64,000 bases of DNA from Prolixibacteraceae bacterium (GCA_019720755.1 CP081303.1:1550001-1614000), one strand, 5' to 3'. Shown: positions 9,292-19,811, counted from the stretch's first letter. Translations and numbers: made by a program. Notes: generated by a model from the letters alone, not told the origin.

Positions 9292-9342
9292 AAATAGAAG
9301 GCTTTAAAATAATGCACAAGATGTGAATAACCGAACGCTTAC

Positions 9343-9350
9343 TTCGAATC
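9343..9350. repeat. Target-site duplication of IS66, right copy
   Basis: TTCGAATC is identical to 7034-7041 and lies directly after the terminal GCTTAC of the element. Confidence 0.95.
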
Positions 9351-10760
9351 AGCTTGTAGAATGTATAAGACTTTAGTGTTGTCGTATGACCATTGTGGTG
9401 AAAATGCATCTCCATGTTTAATGATAGAGAATTTTTTTAACTCGTTACCTGTTTTACGGTCTAATGTGACAAGGTATCGGTTAAAATTCGCATCCTTCTC
9501 AATCACAGCAATCGTTTTTCCATCTGTAGAGAGGGCGGGTGAGAAGTACTTTTTCTTTTCAGATAACTGTTTTTTCTCTTTAGTATATAGATTATAAGAG
9601 AATATGTTATGATAGTCTAAGTGCTTGTAAAAAGGGTTATCTCTCTTCTCGCTCCAAACGATCCATCCATTATGAATAGAAAACTGTTCGTTAAAATCTT
9701 TAGGTAGTCTTACTATTGTTTTTTCTTCTTTATTTGGTAAGATTTCTACAATACGAGGTATTTTCTGTAAAGGTCTTTTTAAAGCATAAAGTTTTCGGTC
9801 TTTTGTAATGTTTAGACATGAATAGTTTTCATAAAAACGCTTGTTTGAAGCGACAACTTCATTTTTTTCAGTTAATTGGAGATGTTTTATCTCATTTTGA
9901 AATTTAACTTCAAGACTGTCATATGTGTTTGAATATAGTTTACGTGTAGTAAAGCCAATATGTTTTTTAGTGCTATTTGAAAAGCTGTAGAATATTCCAT
10001 GAAGATTAGCAGATGAGCGAATTACTTTCTTCCAAACATCTGGGCCTGCGATTTTTCTTCCTTGTTCAATAAGAGAAACACCATACACCTCCTCTTTTTC
10101 GATAACATCAATGAAGGAACCATTTCTTGCTTTAGGATATCTGTACTTTTTCCCTTTCAATACTCTTGCTCGTTGTTGTCTGTTGAATGAAGGAGTGTAT
10201 CCAATACCCGCTTTTGTTAAAGTGGTTTGGGAAAATGTTGCATCACCCTCGAAAAACCAAGAAGGAATGGTAAAACTGCTAAGATTCTGAACTCCTTGGT
10301 CTCCATTTAACCAATAGATAATACGAAATACTCCAGAATTTAAATTGGAGTATTGAAGTGCCCGACGATATGCAAATATTGAGGATTGTGTAAGCCAATC
10401 GACTCCCCCTATATCCATGATGTTTTGTGGCCCAGTAGTAGGTATAATTGCTTTGTAAGGAGCCAATTGTATTTGTAGATTATTGGATAGATCATTTGGT
10501 GCAAGGATAATCTGCAGTTTTCTATTTGCATTCTTATCACCAATAGATTCTAGCTTATAATCATGTATGAATTTTGTGATATTTATAACTCTATTTGCAA
10601 CACTATCATATCCGCTTGGATAGACAACGTTAATTGAACGTGTGTTAATGTTTTCCCATTTTGTACCTGGTTTAAAAACACCAAGTTCTTTATTCTGTGC
10701 TAAAAGCACGAATCCATTCACAAGAAATAGGATAAGTAATAAGACAATTTTCCTGTACAT
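9343..10760 (-). pseudogene. N-terminal part of IS66-interrupted propeller/barrel protein
   Basis: This half starts with a signal peptide (MYRKIVLLLILFLVNGFVLLAQ) and runs 473 codons before hitting a stop inside the IS66 end. Residues about 25-270 look like a gluzincin-type domain; the motif PSWFFEGDATF matches the EG-x-A part of that fold, but I see no HEXXH, so it is probably non-catalytic. Residues 280-473 are TolB-like propeller repeats (FSPALSTDGKTIAVIE, FSPQWSYDNTKVLYIL). The reading frame joins exactly to the fragment at 5578-7041 once the element is removed. As it stands, the product would lack the barrel and probably does not function. Confidence 0.85.
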
Positions 10761-10912
10761 AAAATTATGTTTTGTTTTAGTTTCCTATTGTACGTATTAA
10801 AAGGAGGCCATTCATTACAGGAAAACCTTAAAAAAATAATTATTTACAGATTTAATGAACCTTTTAATCTTTTAGCATGTTTGGGATTATAAGTAATTTA
10901 AATACTAAAACT

Positions 10913-12589
10913 ATGAGAAAAATCGTATTAACAATTTTAGCACTCTTAATGGTTTGTGTTTTAGTTTCTCCTGATGCTCATGCTCAGCGAAGAAAGAAAA
11001 ATCAAAAACCAAATATAATTGTGATCTGGGGAGATGATATTGGGTTATATAATATTAGTTACTGGAATAGAGGACTGATGGGTTATAAAACACCAAATAT
11101 TGATCGCGTCGCAAATGAAGGGATTGCCTTCACTGATTATTATGGAGAACAGTCATGTACAGCAGGTCGTTCCTCATTTATTACAGGACAATGTGGATTA
11201 AGAACAGGAATGACAAAAGTAGGTCTTCCTCATGCTCCAGCGGGACAAAAAGCAGATGATATTACTATTGCTGAGGCATTAAAGAACCAAGGATACATTA
11301 CGGGCCAGTTTGGTAAGAATCACCTTGGTGATAAGGATGAAGATCTACCAACCAATCATGGTTTTGATGAGTTTTATGGATTCTTATATCACTTAGATGC
11401 AATGCAAGAGCCAGAAAATCAAGATTATCCACAAGATCCTAGTTTCGCTAAGAAATATGGACCTAGAGGAATCTTGGATTGTACATCTGATGGACCAGTA
11501 AAAGATACAGGACCTTTAACTATTGATCGTATGAAGGTTGTTGATCAGGATGTTACAGATCGTGCTATTAAATTTATGGATAAAGCCGTTGCTCAAGATA
11601 AACCGTTTTTCTGCTGGTGGAATTCTTCTCGTATGCACTTTGTGACTCATGTGGCAGAGAAGTATAGAGGTATTAGTGGACAAGGGTTCTATAACGATGG
11701 TATGATGGAGCATGATATGCATGTTGGTCAATTGTTAGATTATTTGGATAAAAAAGGATTGGCAGAGAATACAATTGTTATTTATGGTACAGATAATGGA
11801 CCTCATTATAATGCATGGCCTGATGGTGCCATCACACACTTCCGTTCAGAAAAAGAGACTAATTGGGAGGGAGCTTATAGAGTTCCTACGTTTATCCGCT
11901 GGCCTAAACATTTTAAAGCGGGTCAAGTGAAGAATGGATTGATCTCACATTTAGATTGGTTTCCAACACTTCTTGCAGCTGCAGGAGATGATAATATTAA
12001 AGAAGAGTTACTTGATGGATATGAAGCAAATGACAAGAACTTTAAAGTACATCTAGATGGATACAATATGCTTCCTTATTTAAAAGGGGAAACGAATTTG
12101 TCTCCAAGAGAAGAGTTTATTTATTATAATGCAGATGCTCAGATTGTAGCAGTACGTTTTGAACAACGAAATTATACTGTTGGAACTTCAACATTTGCAG
12201 CTGGTGGAGGTACTATTGGCGATCAGCCAGCAGTTTCAAAACCAGATCAAGTAACTTCTTGGAAAGTGGTTTACGCAGAACAAAGAGCTAAAAGTATGGC
12301 ATTATGGGCAGAGCCTTTTACATGGCTTCGTTTACCTAAAATATTTAATTTGAAACGTGATCCTTTTGAAAGAGCAGATCATAACTCAAATAACTATTGG
12401 ACTTGGTATATTAACCATCCTCCAATTATGTATAAAGGAAATGGAGTGGTTTTCCAACATCTTGCAACATTTAAGGAATTCCCACCTAGTCAAAGACCTT
12501 CAAGTTTTACAATTGGAGATGCATCAGAACAAATTTATGAGAAATTTGGTATTGGTCCAGGTGAAACAACAGGAAAGGGAGTGAAATAA
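10913..12589 (+). CDS. Secreted arylsulfatase (S1 family)
   Basis: This formylglycine-dependent sulfatase removes sulfate esters from a carbohydrate or related substrate outside the cytoplasm. The ATG at 10913 is chosen because it starts a clean signal peptide (MRKIVLTILALLMVCVLVS, cleavage near AHAQ); an upstream in-frame ATG at 10877 would put twelve residues before it. The signature C-T-A-G-R at residue 82 provides the cysteine converted to formylglycine, and WGDDIG holds metal ligands; FGKNHLGD and TDNGPH are further active-site motifs. Length is about 558 residues. It stands apart from the fucose locus, followed by its own terminator. The exact substrate is unknown. Confidence 0.93.
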   Translation: MRKIVLTILALLMVCVLVSPDAHAQRRKKNQKPNIIVIWGDDIGLYNISYWNRGLMGYKTPNIDRVANEGIAFTDYYGEQSCTAGRSSFITGQCGLRTGMTKVGLPHAPAGQKADDITIAEALKNQGYITGQFGKNHLGDKDEDLPTNHGFDEFYGFLYHLDAMQEPENQDYPQDPSFAKKYGPRGILDCTSDGPVKDTGPLTIDRMKVVDQDVTDRAIKFMDKAVAQDKPFFCWWNSSRMHFVTHVAEKYRGISGQGFYNDGMMEHDMHVGQLLDYLDKKGLAENTIVIYGTDNGPHYNAWPDGAITHFRSEKETNWEGAYRVPTFIRWPKHFKAGQVKNGLISHLDWFPTLLAAAGDDNIKEELLDGYEANDKNFKVHLDGYNMLPYLKGETNLSPREEFIYYNADAQIVAVRFEQRNYTVGTSTFAAGGGTIGDQPAVSKPDQVTSWKVVYAEQRAKSMALWAEPFTWLRLPKIFNLKRDPFERADHNSNNYWTWYINHPPIMYKGNGVVFQHLATFKEFPPSQRPSSFTIGDASEQIYEKFGIGPGETTGKGVK

Positions 12590-12604
12590 TAAAGATTAAT
12601 AGGG

Positions 12605-12636
12605 AAGGGAGATCAAGTTTTTGACTCCCTTTTCTT
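12605..12636 (+). terminator. Terminator after sulfatase
   Basis: AAGGGAG pairs with CTCCCTT, extended by TCAA/TTGA, followed by TTCTTT, 16 nt after the sulfatase stop. Confidence 0.8.
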
Positions 12637-12682
12637 TATCTTAGTGACGTAATGTACTTTTTAAAACTAAAAAAGAGCTTTT

Positions 12683-13168
12683 ATGATTAAAACACAAATT
12701 GTTTCTCTTCTATTCTTCTTATCTCTTCTAGCCGTTCAAGCTCAAGATAATGTAGCTCCTAAAAATAACCAATCAAGTTCCCCTGCTTTTATGTCGAATA
12801 ATTTGAATATGGTTGATGGAGTACCTAAGCAATATGAAAACTTTTTTGAGGACCTGAAAGTTGCTATTGAAAAGCATAATAAAAAAGAGATGATTCGTTT
12901 AATGTGTAGTATTTCTGTTGTGAAACAAGATAAAAAACAATGGGATAGGTATCTAGATCATTTTTGGGTAGGAAAAGAGGAGAATAAAGAATATAACGGA
13001 CTAATTACATGCAAGACTGATGATATTAAGATGTTTGAAGTGATTAATCATCAGATGATGAACGGTGCTTTTTTTGTTAATTGTAGATTGACAACAAAGA
13101 AAAAGAAGGTGCTTGTAAAACTAACGTTGAAAGAGACTGCATATGGCCCGGTGATAAGCGAAATGTAG
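12683..13168 (+). CDS. Small secreted protein of unknown function
   Basis: I do not recognise this 161-residue protein. It has a signal peptide (MIKTQIVSLLFFLSLLAVQAQ) and a mature part of about 140 residues with a predicted alpha+beta character: a helical stretch around residues 50-75 with Lys and Glu, then strands. The size and layout recall small secreted SnoaL/NTF2-like or DUF4878-like domains, but no diagnostic motif is visible. It lies between the sulfatase and argS on the same strand, separated from both by terminator-like or intergenic sequence, so it is probably its own unit. Confidence 0.7.
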   Translation: MIKTQIVSLLFFLSLLAVQAQDNVAPKNNQSSSPAFMSNNLNMVDGVPKQYENFFEDLKVAIEKHNKKEMIRLMCSISVVKQDKKQWDRYLDHFWVGKEENKEYNGLITCKTDDIKMFEVINHQMMNGAFFVNCRLTTKKKKVLVKLTLKETAYGPVISEM

Positions 13169-13344
13169 ATTTATTCACATTTTATTCATTATGCACTGTT
13201 TTTTTATAAAAAAAATCATTTTGTGGATCATTCGTACGATAATGTTCTACAACTATTGTATATCTTTGTCGCTACTTATGGGATATGTTGGCTGCCCAAT
13301 ATATCTTCTAAAATTGATCAATCGTATATTTATTAAATAGAGAA

Positions 13345-15135
13345 ATGGATATAGAAGTTATAATTAAGAGTAGAGTTAAGGAAGCAGTCGTTGCTTTATA
13401 TCAAAGTGAGGTAGATGAATCACAAGTGCAGATTCAACAGACACGCAAAGAATTTGATGGAGATAAAACAGTTGTTGTTTTTCCTTTTCTACGCATATCA
13501 AAGAAGTCTCCTGAGGTAACTGCACAAGAAATTGGAGATTATCTGAAGGAGCACATGGATGAAATCTCTGATTATAACATAGTGAAAGGTTTCTTAAACC
13601 TATCGATTTCTACCAGTTATTGGGTTGGTGTTCTTGATCATATCGCTTCAGTTAACCAATATGGTTTTAAATCTGTAACCGATGACTCGGAATTGGTAAT
13701 GATTGAGTACTCTTCTCCAAATACCAATAAACCATTACATTTAGGTCATATCAGAAATAATCTGTTAGGATTCTCTATCAGTGAGATTATGGCTGCTAAT
13801 GGAAATAAAGTGGTGAAGACCAATATTGTAAATGATCGTGGTATTCATATCTGTAAATCAATGTTTGCATGGATGACCCTTGGAAATGGAGAGACTCCTG
13901 AATCTTCTGGGAAAAAAGGCGATCACTTAGTTGGAGAGTACTATGTGAAGTTTGATAAGATGTATAAGGAACAAATCCAAGAGTTAATTGCTAGTAGTGT
14001 TTCTGAAGACGACGCTAAAGAACAAGCTCCTTGTATGGTTGCTACTCGTGATCTTTTAAGAAAATGGGAAAGTAAAGATGAGGAAACGATTGCATTGTGG
14101 AAGAAAATGAACGGTTGGGTCTACAAAGGGTTTGATGAAACTTATGAGCGTTTAGGAGTTGCTTTTGATAAAATATATTACGAGTCTGATACATACTTGA
14201 CAGGTCGTGATGAAGTATTACGTGGTCTTAAAGAAGGCTATTTTGAAAAATATGAAGATGGTTCCGTTTGGGCTAATTTAGAGTCAGAAGGTCTTGATAA
14301 AAAAATTCTTCTTCGTTCTGATGGAACTTCTGTTTATATGACTCAAGATATTGGAACTGCTCAAATGCGTTTTGAGGACTATCCTATTGATCACATGATA
14401 TATGTGGTAGGAAACGAACAGATATACCATTTTCAAGTTCTTTCGATCTTGTTAGATAAATTGGGGTATAAGTGGGGTAAAGATCTTTATCACTTCTCTT
14501 ATGGTATGGTCGAACTTCCTCATGGAAAGATGAAATCTAGAGAGGGTACCGTTGTTGATGCTGACGATTTGATGGATGAAATGATCGCTGTAGCAAAAAA
14601 GGTGTCTGAGGATCTTGGTAAATTAGATGGTTATTCTGATGAGGAGAAAGCAAATATTTATCGTGTTGTTGCGCTAGGTGCATTGAAATACTTTATGTTG
14701 AAAGTAGACCCTAAGAAAGGAATGATGTTTAATCCAGAAGAGTCTATTGACTTTAATGGAAATACAGGACCTTTTATCCAATATACTTATGCTCGTATTC
14801 AGAGTGTTTTAAGAAAAGCTTCTGAGGCTGGTGTGGAAATCCCTTCTATTGTTCCAACAATTACTCCTAATGTTAAAGAGGTTGAATTGATTAAGATGTT
14901 GTCAATGTATGGTTCTTGTATTGCTGATGCAGGTAAAAATCATAGTCCAGCATTGATTGCAAACTATGTTTACGATTTGGTGAAATGTTTTAACCAATTC
15001 TATCACGAATATAGTATTAATAAAGAGGAGGATAAAGATGTTCAAGCTTTCCGTCTTGTTCTTGCAGAACAGGTTGGTAAGGTTATTAAGTCTGGTTTCT
15101 CTCTTTTAGGTATTGAGGTGCCATCAAGAATGTAA
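13345..15135 (+). CDS. argS: Arginyl-tRNA synthetase
   Basis: This enzyme charges tRNA-Arg with arginine using ATP. The 596-residue class I synthetase has the HIGH-type motif HLGH near residue 132 within SSPNTNKPLHLGHIRNN, a KMSKS-type loop GKMKSREGT near residue 395, an N-terminal arginyl-specific domain (residues 1-105) and the C-terminal anticodon-binding domain ending LLGIEVPSRM. Length matches the family. It is followed by a strong terminator and appears monocistronic. Confidence 0.98.
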   Translation: MDIEVIIKSRVKEAVVALYQSEVDESQVQIQQTRKEFDGDKTVVVFPFLRISKKSPEVTAQEIGDYLKEHMDEISDYNIVKGFLNLSISTSYWVGVLDHIASVNQYGFKSVTDDSELVMIEYSSPNTNKPLHLGHIRNNLLGFSISEIMAANGNKVVKTNIVNDRGIHICKSMFAWMTLGNGETPESSGKKGDHLVGEYYVKFDKMYKEQIQELIASSVSEDDAKEQAPCMVATRDLLRKWESKDEETIALWKKMNGWVYKGFDETYERLGVAFDKIYYESDTYLTGRDEVLRGLKEGYFEKYEDGSVWANLESEGLDKKILLRSDGTSVYMTQDIGTAQMRFEDYPIDHMIYVVGNEQIYHFQVLSILLDKLGYKWGKDLYHFSYGMVELPHGKMKSREGTVVDADDLMDEMIAVAKKVSEDLGKLDGYSDEEKANIYRVVALGALKYFMLKVDPKKGMMFNPEESIDFNGNTGPFIQYTYARIQSVLRKASEAGVEIPSIVPTITPNVKEVELIKMLSMYGSCIADAGKNHSPALIANYVYDLVKCFNQFYHEYSINKEEDKDVQAFRLVLAEQVGKVIKSGFSLLGIEVPSRM

Positions 15136-15170
15136 ATTTATTGATAACCTCTCAATTGTATTTATAAATG

Positions 15171-15207
15171 AAGAGTCCACAGGTTCAATCTTGTGGACTC
15201 TTTTTTT
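15171..15207 (+). terminator. Terminator after argS
   Basis: AAGAGTCCACA pairs perfectly with TGTGGACTCTT, followed by a T run. Confidence 0.92.
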
Positions 15208-15487
15208 GTTTTCTTAGTTTGTTCTAAGAAGTAGAATTCTTAACTATGAGTTCGTGATGTGAATTTTATACATAATTGATTGGTTTGTTGTTAAATATTA
15301 TAAAAAGATTCCTTGTGTTATGGGTGGTTGAGTCTTGTTTTTTGCATGATATACTTGTGTTATTGCTGTTTATGTATTTTTAATTTAGTCAAAATTAATT
15401 GTGAATAAGTCGTGAATGTGAGAGATGAATTTGAAATTATAGTTTGATTTTATGATATTTATAGAGTGAATATAAACACAATAAAAG
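15208..15487. other. Intergenic region upstream of GH29 gene
   Basis: This is AT-rich and without a supported coding frame. It presumably holds the promoter of the fucosidase gene; I see no clear TAnnTTTG box or operator palindrome. Confidence 0.4.
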
Positions 15488-17320
15488 ATGAAAAAAATAT
15501 TTATAATAGTTTGTTTTTTTGCATGCTCTTTTCAGGTATGCAATGCACAAACTACACAGAAGTTTTCGGGTAACCCAAGCTGGAAAGAGTTGAAAGATAG
15601 ACCTTATCCTCAATGGTTTAAAGATGCGAAGTTGGGGATTTTTATACATTGGGGACTTTATTCAGTTCCTTCCTCGGCAAGCAAGGAGGGATATGCTGAG
15701 TGGTATTTGAGAGGAGTGCAACTCAAAAGTAAGTCACGTATGGATTTTCAAAAGAGGGTTTATGGAGAGAATTTTACCTATCGTGATTTCAAAGATCTTT
15801 TTAAAGCTGAATTGTGGGATCCTAAACAGTGGGCTGATTTGTTTAAGGCTTCTGGAGCTAAATATGTTTTATTAGTCGCAAAGCACCATGATGGTTACTG
15901 TTTGTGGGATAGTAAATATGCACCAGAATGGAATAGTGTTGAAACAGGACCACATCGGGATATCGTTGGAGAACTGACAGATGCTGTTCGAAAGGATGGT
16001 CTTAAGATGGGGCTTTATTATAGCCTTCCTGAATGGAATAATGAGCTGCATAGATGGGATACTGATGATCCTCGTTCTATTGGACCTTATGTGGATAAGC
16101 ATATGATTCCTCAATTTAAGGAGTTGATCTCGAAATATAAACCAAGTGTACTTTTTACTGATGGAGAATGGTGGAACACGGCAGAAGAGTGGCATGCTAG
16201 ACAACTTATCGGTTGGTATTATAACACTGTTGGAAAAGATGCGATTACCAATAATCGTTGGGGATCAGGTTCTGATATTGGATTTTTAACTCCTGAATAT
16301 AGTTCAGGGATCGTTTCTAAAGATCGACCATGGAGTGAATGTCGTGGTTTGGGGCGTTCTTTTGGGTTGAACCGTAATGAAACGCTTGATGCTTATATGA
16401 CACCTGAATCATTGATTCATTTCTTTGTGAAGGCTGTTTCTAATGGAGGGGGCATCACTCTTAATGTCGGACCTAAAGCGGACGGACAGATTCCATTGCT
16501 TCAGCAGGAGCGTTTAATGCAGTTAGGTTCGTGGATTAACGTTAATAATGAGGCGATCTATAGGTCTAAGGCATGGGAGAAAAAGACAGGTGAAAATCGT
16601 CCCGTTTCTTATAGTCGTATAGACTCTACAATCTATTTTAATTGGGTGAGGAATCGTCCTGTTGAGAGTATAAAAGAGGATGATTTTACGGTAGATTGGG
16701 ATGGTTATATCTCTCCTACGAAGAGTGGTGTCTTTACTTTTAATCTTACTGCTGATGATGGCGCAAAACTTTGGATTAAAGAGAAGCTTTTAGTGGACAA
16801 TACTAAGGATGCCAAAAATGCAGCGGATGGTAACGTGATGACAAACAACGAAGCAACCAAACAGGCTAATACTATTCGCTTAGAGGCTGGTGTAAGGTAT
16901 CCTATTAAAGTTCATTATTTTGAAAAGAAAAGGAATGCCTCTGTTTCATTAAAGTGGAGACTTGAAGGAGAAAAAGATACCGCTCTTGTTGTAATTCCTA
17001 AAAAGTCATTATTTGTAGACAAAATATCTAAGAAGCATGGATTGAATGCGGAGTATAAATCAGAGCAGGAGTATATGGTTTATACTGTGAATAATGAATC
17101 TCTTTATGCTATCTCATTGGAGTGGCCTGGTAAGGAGTTGAGAATACCTATAGAGAAGCCTAAAAGAGGAACAAAGGTAACAATCCTAGGGGTTGAAAAA
17201 CCTCTTAAGTGGAGGTATAAACATGGTGCTATAGTTGTTGACCTATCCTCGTTTGGCCCTAATGATCTTCCTTGTCAGTGGAGTTGGACTTTTAAGATTG
17301 AAAATTATTTTAAGAAATAG
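15488..17320 (+). CDS. GH29 alpha-L-fucosidase with PA14 domain
   Basis: This secreted 610-residue enzyme should release alpha-linked L-fucose. A signal peptide (MKKIFIIVCFFACSFQVCNAQ) precedes the GH29 barrel with the hallmarks GIFIHWGLYSVPS, KHHDGYCLWDSKY and the nucleophile region SVLFTDGEWW near residue 225. The C-terminal third contains a PA14-like beta-sandwich (DWDGYISPTKSGVFTFNL … ADDGAKLWI), found as a carbohydrate-binding addition in some family members, and then a beta-sandwich tail. It lies away from the SusC/SusD locus but matches its chemistry; a second GH29 gene is at 41038. Confidence 0.94.
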   Translation: MKKIFIIVCFFACSFQVCNAQTTQKFSGNPSWKELKDRPYPQWFKDAKLGIFIHWGLYSVPSSASKEGYAEWYLRGVQLKSKSRMDFQKRVYGENFTYRDFKDLFKAELWDPKQWADLFKASGAKYVLLVAKHHDGYCLWDSKYAPEWNSVETGPHRDIVGELTDAVRKDGLKMGLYYSLPEWNNELHRWDTDDPRSIGPYVDKHMIPQFKELISKYKPSVLFTDGEWWNTAEEWHARQLIGWYYNTVGKDAITNNRWGSGSDIGFLTPEYSSGIVSKDRPWSECRGLGRSFGLNRNETLDAYMTPESLIHFFVKAVSNGGGITLNVGPKADGQIPLLQQERLMQLGSWINVNNEAIYRSKAWEKKTGENRPVSYSRIDSTIYFNWVRNRPVESIKEDDFTVDWDGYISPTKSGVFTFNLTADDGAKLWIKEKLLVDNTKDAKNAADGNVMTNNEATKQANTIRLEAGVRYPIKVHYFEKKRNASVSLKWRLEGEKDTALVVIPKKSLFVDKISKKHGLNAEYKSEQEYMVYTVNNESLYAISLEWPGKELRIPIEKPKRGTKVTILGVEKPLKWRYKHGAIVVDLSSFGPNDLPCQWSWTFKIENYFKK

Positions 17321-17333
17321 ATAAATAAAGTGC

Positions 17334-17361
17334 CTTTTATATTAAGACTCTAATATAAAAG
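17334..17361. terminator. Bidirectional terminator between convergent genes
   Basis: CTTTTATATTA pairs perfectly with TAATATAAAAG around a 6-nt loop, between the convergent GH29 and EamA genes. Confidence 0.75.
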
Positions 17362-17474
17362 TGAGCTGTTTTAGCTTTGTTATTCATTGTGGGTAGATAA
17401 AAAGGGGATCTCATATTAATGTGTTTCCCCTTCTCTACCTGTTTGTTTCGATTGGTTTTAGATATATTATTCTA

Positions 17475-18380
17475 TTATACGGTTGCAAAAAGGATTAAAA
17501 GAACCCCAATAAATACTCCCAAGAGAGGAATAAGCTTTTTCTTCCTGTTCTTCTCTTTAAAGATCCAACCACCAATGAAAACGGCAATGAATATTTGGCA
17601 TCTCTTTACTGCTGAGAGTAACATAATCATTGCAGCAGGGTCTTGAAGACCTCTAAAGTAACTATAGTCTGCAAGAACTAGTAGAATACCAACCATCGGT
17701 ATGGTCCATCTCCAACTTGTATCTTTTACATGATTCTGGTCTTTAAGAATAAGCCATGTTAACACTCCACCTACCATGATTACGACATAAAAGAAGAACC
17801 AAAACTGTACTGTAAGAGGAGAATAGTTTTGATATTGGATAAGAAATTTGTCATATAAACCACTTGATGATCCAAAGAGAGTAGCAAGTACGATAGATAT
17901 GATCCAACGATTTTTAGTAAAATGTATTCCTTCAAGTTTCCCTACCCGTGAATACAGCCACATTGAAATCAGTATAATACAGAAACCAATCCACTGAACA
18001 GGGGATGGTGTTTCTCCGTATATAAACAATGCTCCAAGGAGAGTGAAGAATGGTCCAGCAGCACGAATAGGGGAGACAATACTTATTGGAAGATGTTTTA
18101 AGGCACTATAACCTAATATCCACGAACATGTCATTAGTAGAGATTTGATACATATCAAAAGATGATCTTTTGGCCCAATTGTTTCAATATAGATCCCTAA
18201 ATCTTGCGCTGTTGCAGGTGCTATCCTAGAAAGAATAAATATTGGTAAGATAAAAAATAGCCCTGAAAGGGTTGTTAAAAATAGAACAGGAATAACCTTG
18301 TTTTCCTTTACACTCATTTTCTTGCATATGCCATGAAATCCAAGAAATAGTGCCGCTAATAGTCCATAATAAATCCACAT
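17475..18380 (-). CDS. EamA/DMT family transporter
   Basis: This inner-membrane protein of 301 residues has ten predicted hydrophobic segments in two repeats, typical of the drug/metabolite transporter superfamily. Family-like features are the start MWIYYGLLAALFLGFHGI, the segment SIVSPIRAAGPFFTLLGALFIYGETPSPVQWIGFCIILISMW closing the first EamA repeat, and SAVKRCQIFIAVFIGGWIFKEKN in the second. The substrate cannot be inferred. It is convergent with the GH29 gene and its start lies about 85 nt from the end of guaC, with guaC's terminator in between, so the two are probably separate units. Confidence 0.88.
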   Translation of the reverse strand: MWIYYGLLAALFLGFHGICKKMSVKENKVIPVLFLTTLSGLFFILPIFILSRIAPATAQDLGIYIETIGPKDHLLICIKSLLMTCSWILGYSALKHLPISIVSPIRAAGPFFTLLGALFIYGETPSPVQWIGFCIILISMWLYSRVGKLEGIHFTKNRWIISIVLATLFGSSSGLYDKFLIQYQNYSPLTVQFWFFFYVVIMVGGVLTWLILKDQNHVKDTSWRWTIPMVGILLVLADYSYFRGLQDPAAMIMLLSAVKRCQIFIAVFIGGWIFKEKNRKKKLIPLLGVFIGVLLILFATV

Positions 18381-18412
18381 GCGACAAAAATAATTGCTTT
18401 TGACAAAAGGGA

Positions 18413-18441
18413 ATAAAAAAAGAGGGTATAAAATACCCTCT
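18413..18441 (-). terminator. Terminator after guaC
   Basis: On the minus strand AGAGGGTA pairs with TACCCTCT and is followed by seven T. Confidence 0.92.
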
Positions 18442-18466
18442 CTCTCATATTTACAAAGTATGATAC

Positions 18467-19507
18467 TTACTTTGTGTATATTCTATTTTCTTGTTCAGAT
18501 ACTCTAATAAATGTCGTACGCTTTGAAAGCTCTTTCAATTTTGCTGCACCAACATATGTACAAGTACTTCTAATCCCTCCAAGGATATCTAAAATTGTAT
18601 ATTTGATTTCACCACGATAAGGTACTTCGACAGTTTTTCCTTCGCTTGCGCGATAGTTTGCCACTCCTCCTGCATGTTTTCCCATTGCAGTAGCAGAACT
18701 CATACCGTAGAACTTCTTGTATTTCTTACCATCTCTTTCTACCATTTCGCCTGCACTTTCATCATGTCCTGCTAGCATTCCACCCAGCATTACAAAATCT
18801 GCACCAGCACCAAATGCTTTAGCGACGTCTCCAGGGATTGCACATCCACCATCTGCAATGATTAGACCACCTAGACCATGAGCAGCATCGGCACATTCGA
18901 TAATAGCAGAAAGTTGAGGATATCCTACACCTGTTTTTACACGAGTAGTACAAACAGATCCTGGACCAATACCGACCTTGATCATGTCAGCACCAGCAAG
19001 GATTAACTCCTCGACCATCTCACCCGTTACTACGTTCCCTGCAATAATTACTTTGTCAGGATGTTGTTCGCGCATTTTCTTTACGAATGCAACAAAGTGT
19101 TCTGAATAGCCATTGGCTACATCAATACAGATAAATTTAAGCTGAGGGTTTGCAGTAATAATGTCTTTTACTTTTTGTGCATCTTGGACACCGGTACCAG
19201 TGCTTACTGCAATGTGATCTTCTATCCCTTTTGGAGCATTCGTCATAAAACTATTCCACTCTTCAAGTGTATAGTGTTTATGTACCGCAACAAATAATTG
19301 GTGCTCAAATAGGGCTAGAGCCATTTCAAAAGTTCCAACCGTATCCATGTTGGCTGCCATTACAGGGACTCCTGTAATTTCAACACCAGCATGTTTCGAT
19401 TTAAACGTACGCTCGAGAGACACTTGAGATCTACTCTTTAGAGTTGATCGTTTGGGTCTAAACATTACATCTTTGAAACCTAACTTAAGGTCGTTCTCGA
19501 TTCTCAT
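18467..19507 (-). CDS. guaC: GMP reductase
   Basis: This cytoplasmic enzyme reduces GMP to IMP with NADPH and release of ammonia, in purine salvage. The start at 19507 is chosen because [22 protein letters not shown] is the usual family N-terminus; an in-frame ATG 69 nt upstream gives an atypical leader. The resulting 346 residues match GuaC length. Motifs are [11 protein letters not shown] with the catalytic cysteine, the phosphate-binding stretch [29 protein letters not shown] and the flap [23 protein letters not shown]. It lacks the CBS domains of IMP dehydrogenase, which separates it from GuaB. Confidence 0.96.
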   Translation of the reverse strand: MRIENDLKLGFKDVMFRPKRSTLKSRSQVSLERTFKSKHAGVEITGVPVMAANMDTVGTFEMALALFEHQLFVAVHKHYTLEEWNSFMTNAPKGIEDHIAVSTGTGVQDAQKVKDIITANPQLKFICIDVANGYSEHFVAFVKKMREQHPDKVIIAGNVVTGEMVEELILAGADMIKVGIGPGSVCTTRVKTGVGYPQLSAIIECADAAHGLGGLIIADGGCAIPGDVAKAFGAGADFVMLGGMLAGHDESAGEMVERDGKKYKKFYGMSSATAMGKHAGGVANYRASEGKTVEVPYRGEIKYTILDILGGIRSTCTYVGAAKLKELSKRTTFIRVSEQENRIYTK

Positions 19508-19758
19508 AACTTTAAAATGTATTTTATTTTTATAACGTCTAAAGATACATATTAAAGCAGTGATCTCGACCTGCAATTTTGAAGTTTATTCTTTTTTTAA
19601 CACAAGTTTGTTCTTTTATTTATGTAACCTTTTTTATGAAAAAAATTAGATTAAAGGACTGAATAAAATTCATCAGGTGGAAGATTTCGAAGGCAACTTT
19701 GTTTGTGAATTAATTAGTTATATTTCATGTAGCACATGAAATAGGATTGTAAAAAAAA
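19508..19758. other. Intergenic region between guaC and dcp
   Basis: This contains the guaC promoter region on the minus strand (a weak box TATCTTTA lies about 40 nt before the ATG) and no supported gene. Confidence 0.4.
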
Positions 19759-19787
19759 GAGGATGTCCAATAGTGTTGAACATCCTC
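19759..19787 (-). terminator. Terminator after dcp
   Basis: On the minus strand GAGGATGT pairs with ACATCCTC and is followed by a run of eight T. Confidence 0.93.
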
Positions 19788-19811
19788 ATATTTGTATTAA
19801 AAATAGCTTTT

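Larger units (their letters stand above)
7042..9342. mobile_element. Complete IS66-family insertion sequence (copy 1)
   Basis: The element is 2301 bp. Its imperfect terminal inverted repeats begin GTATCCGTTCGG on the left and GTAAGCGTTCGG on the right. It carries tnpA, tnpB and tnpC in the usual order on the minus strand and is bounded by a perfect 8-bp duplication. All three frames are open, so it may be active. It splits a large secreted-protein gene. A second, damaged copy lies at 27180-30349. Confidence 0.97.

Noticed and set aside
9343-10760. Active metallopeptidase in the interrupted gene
   Set aside because: The EG-x-A motif is present but I find no HEXXH, and the gene is disrupted.
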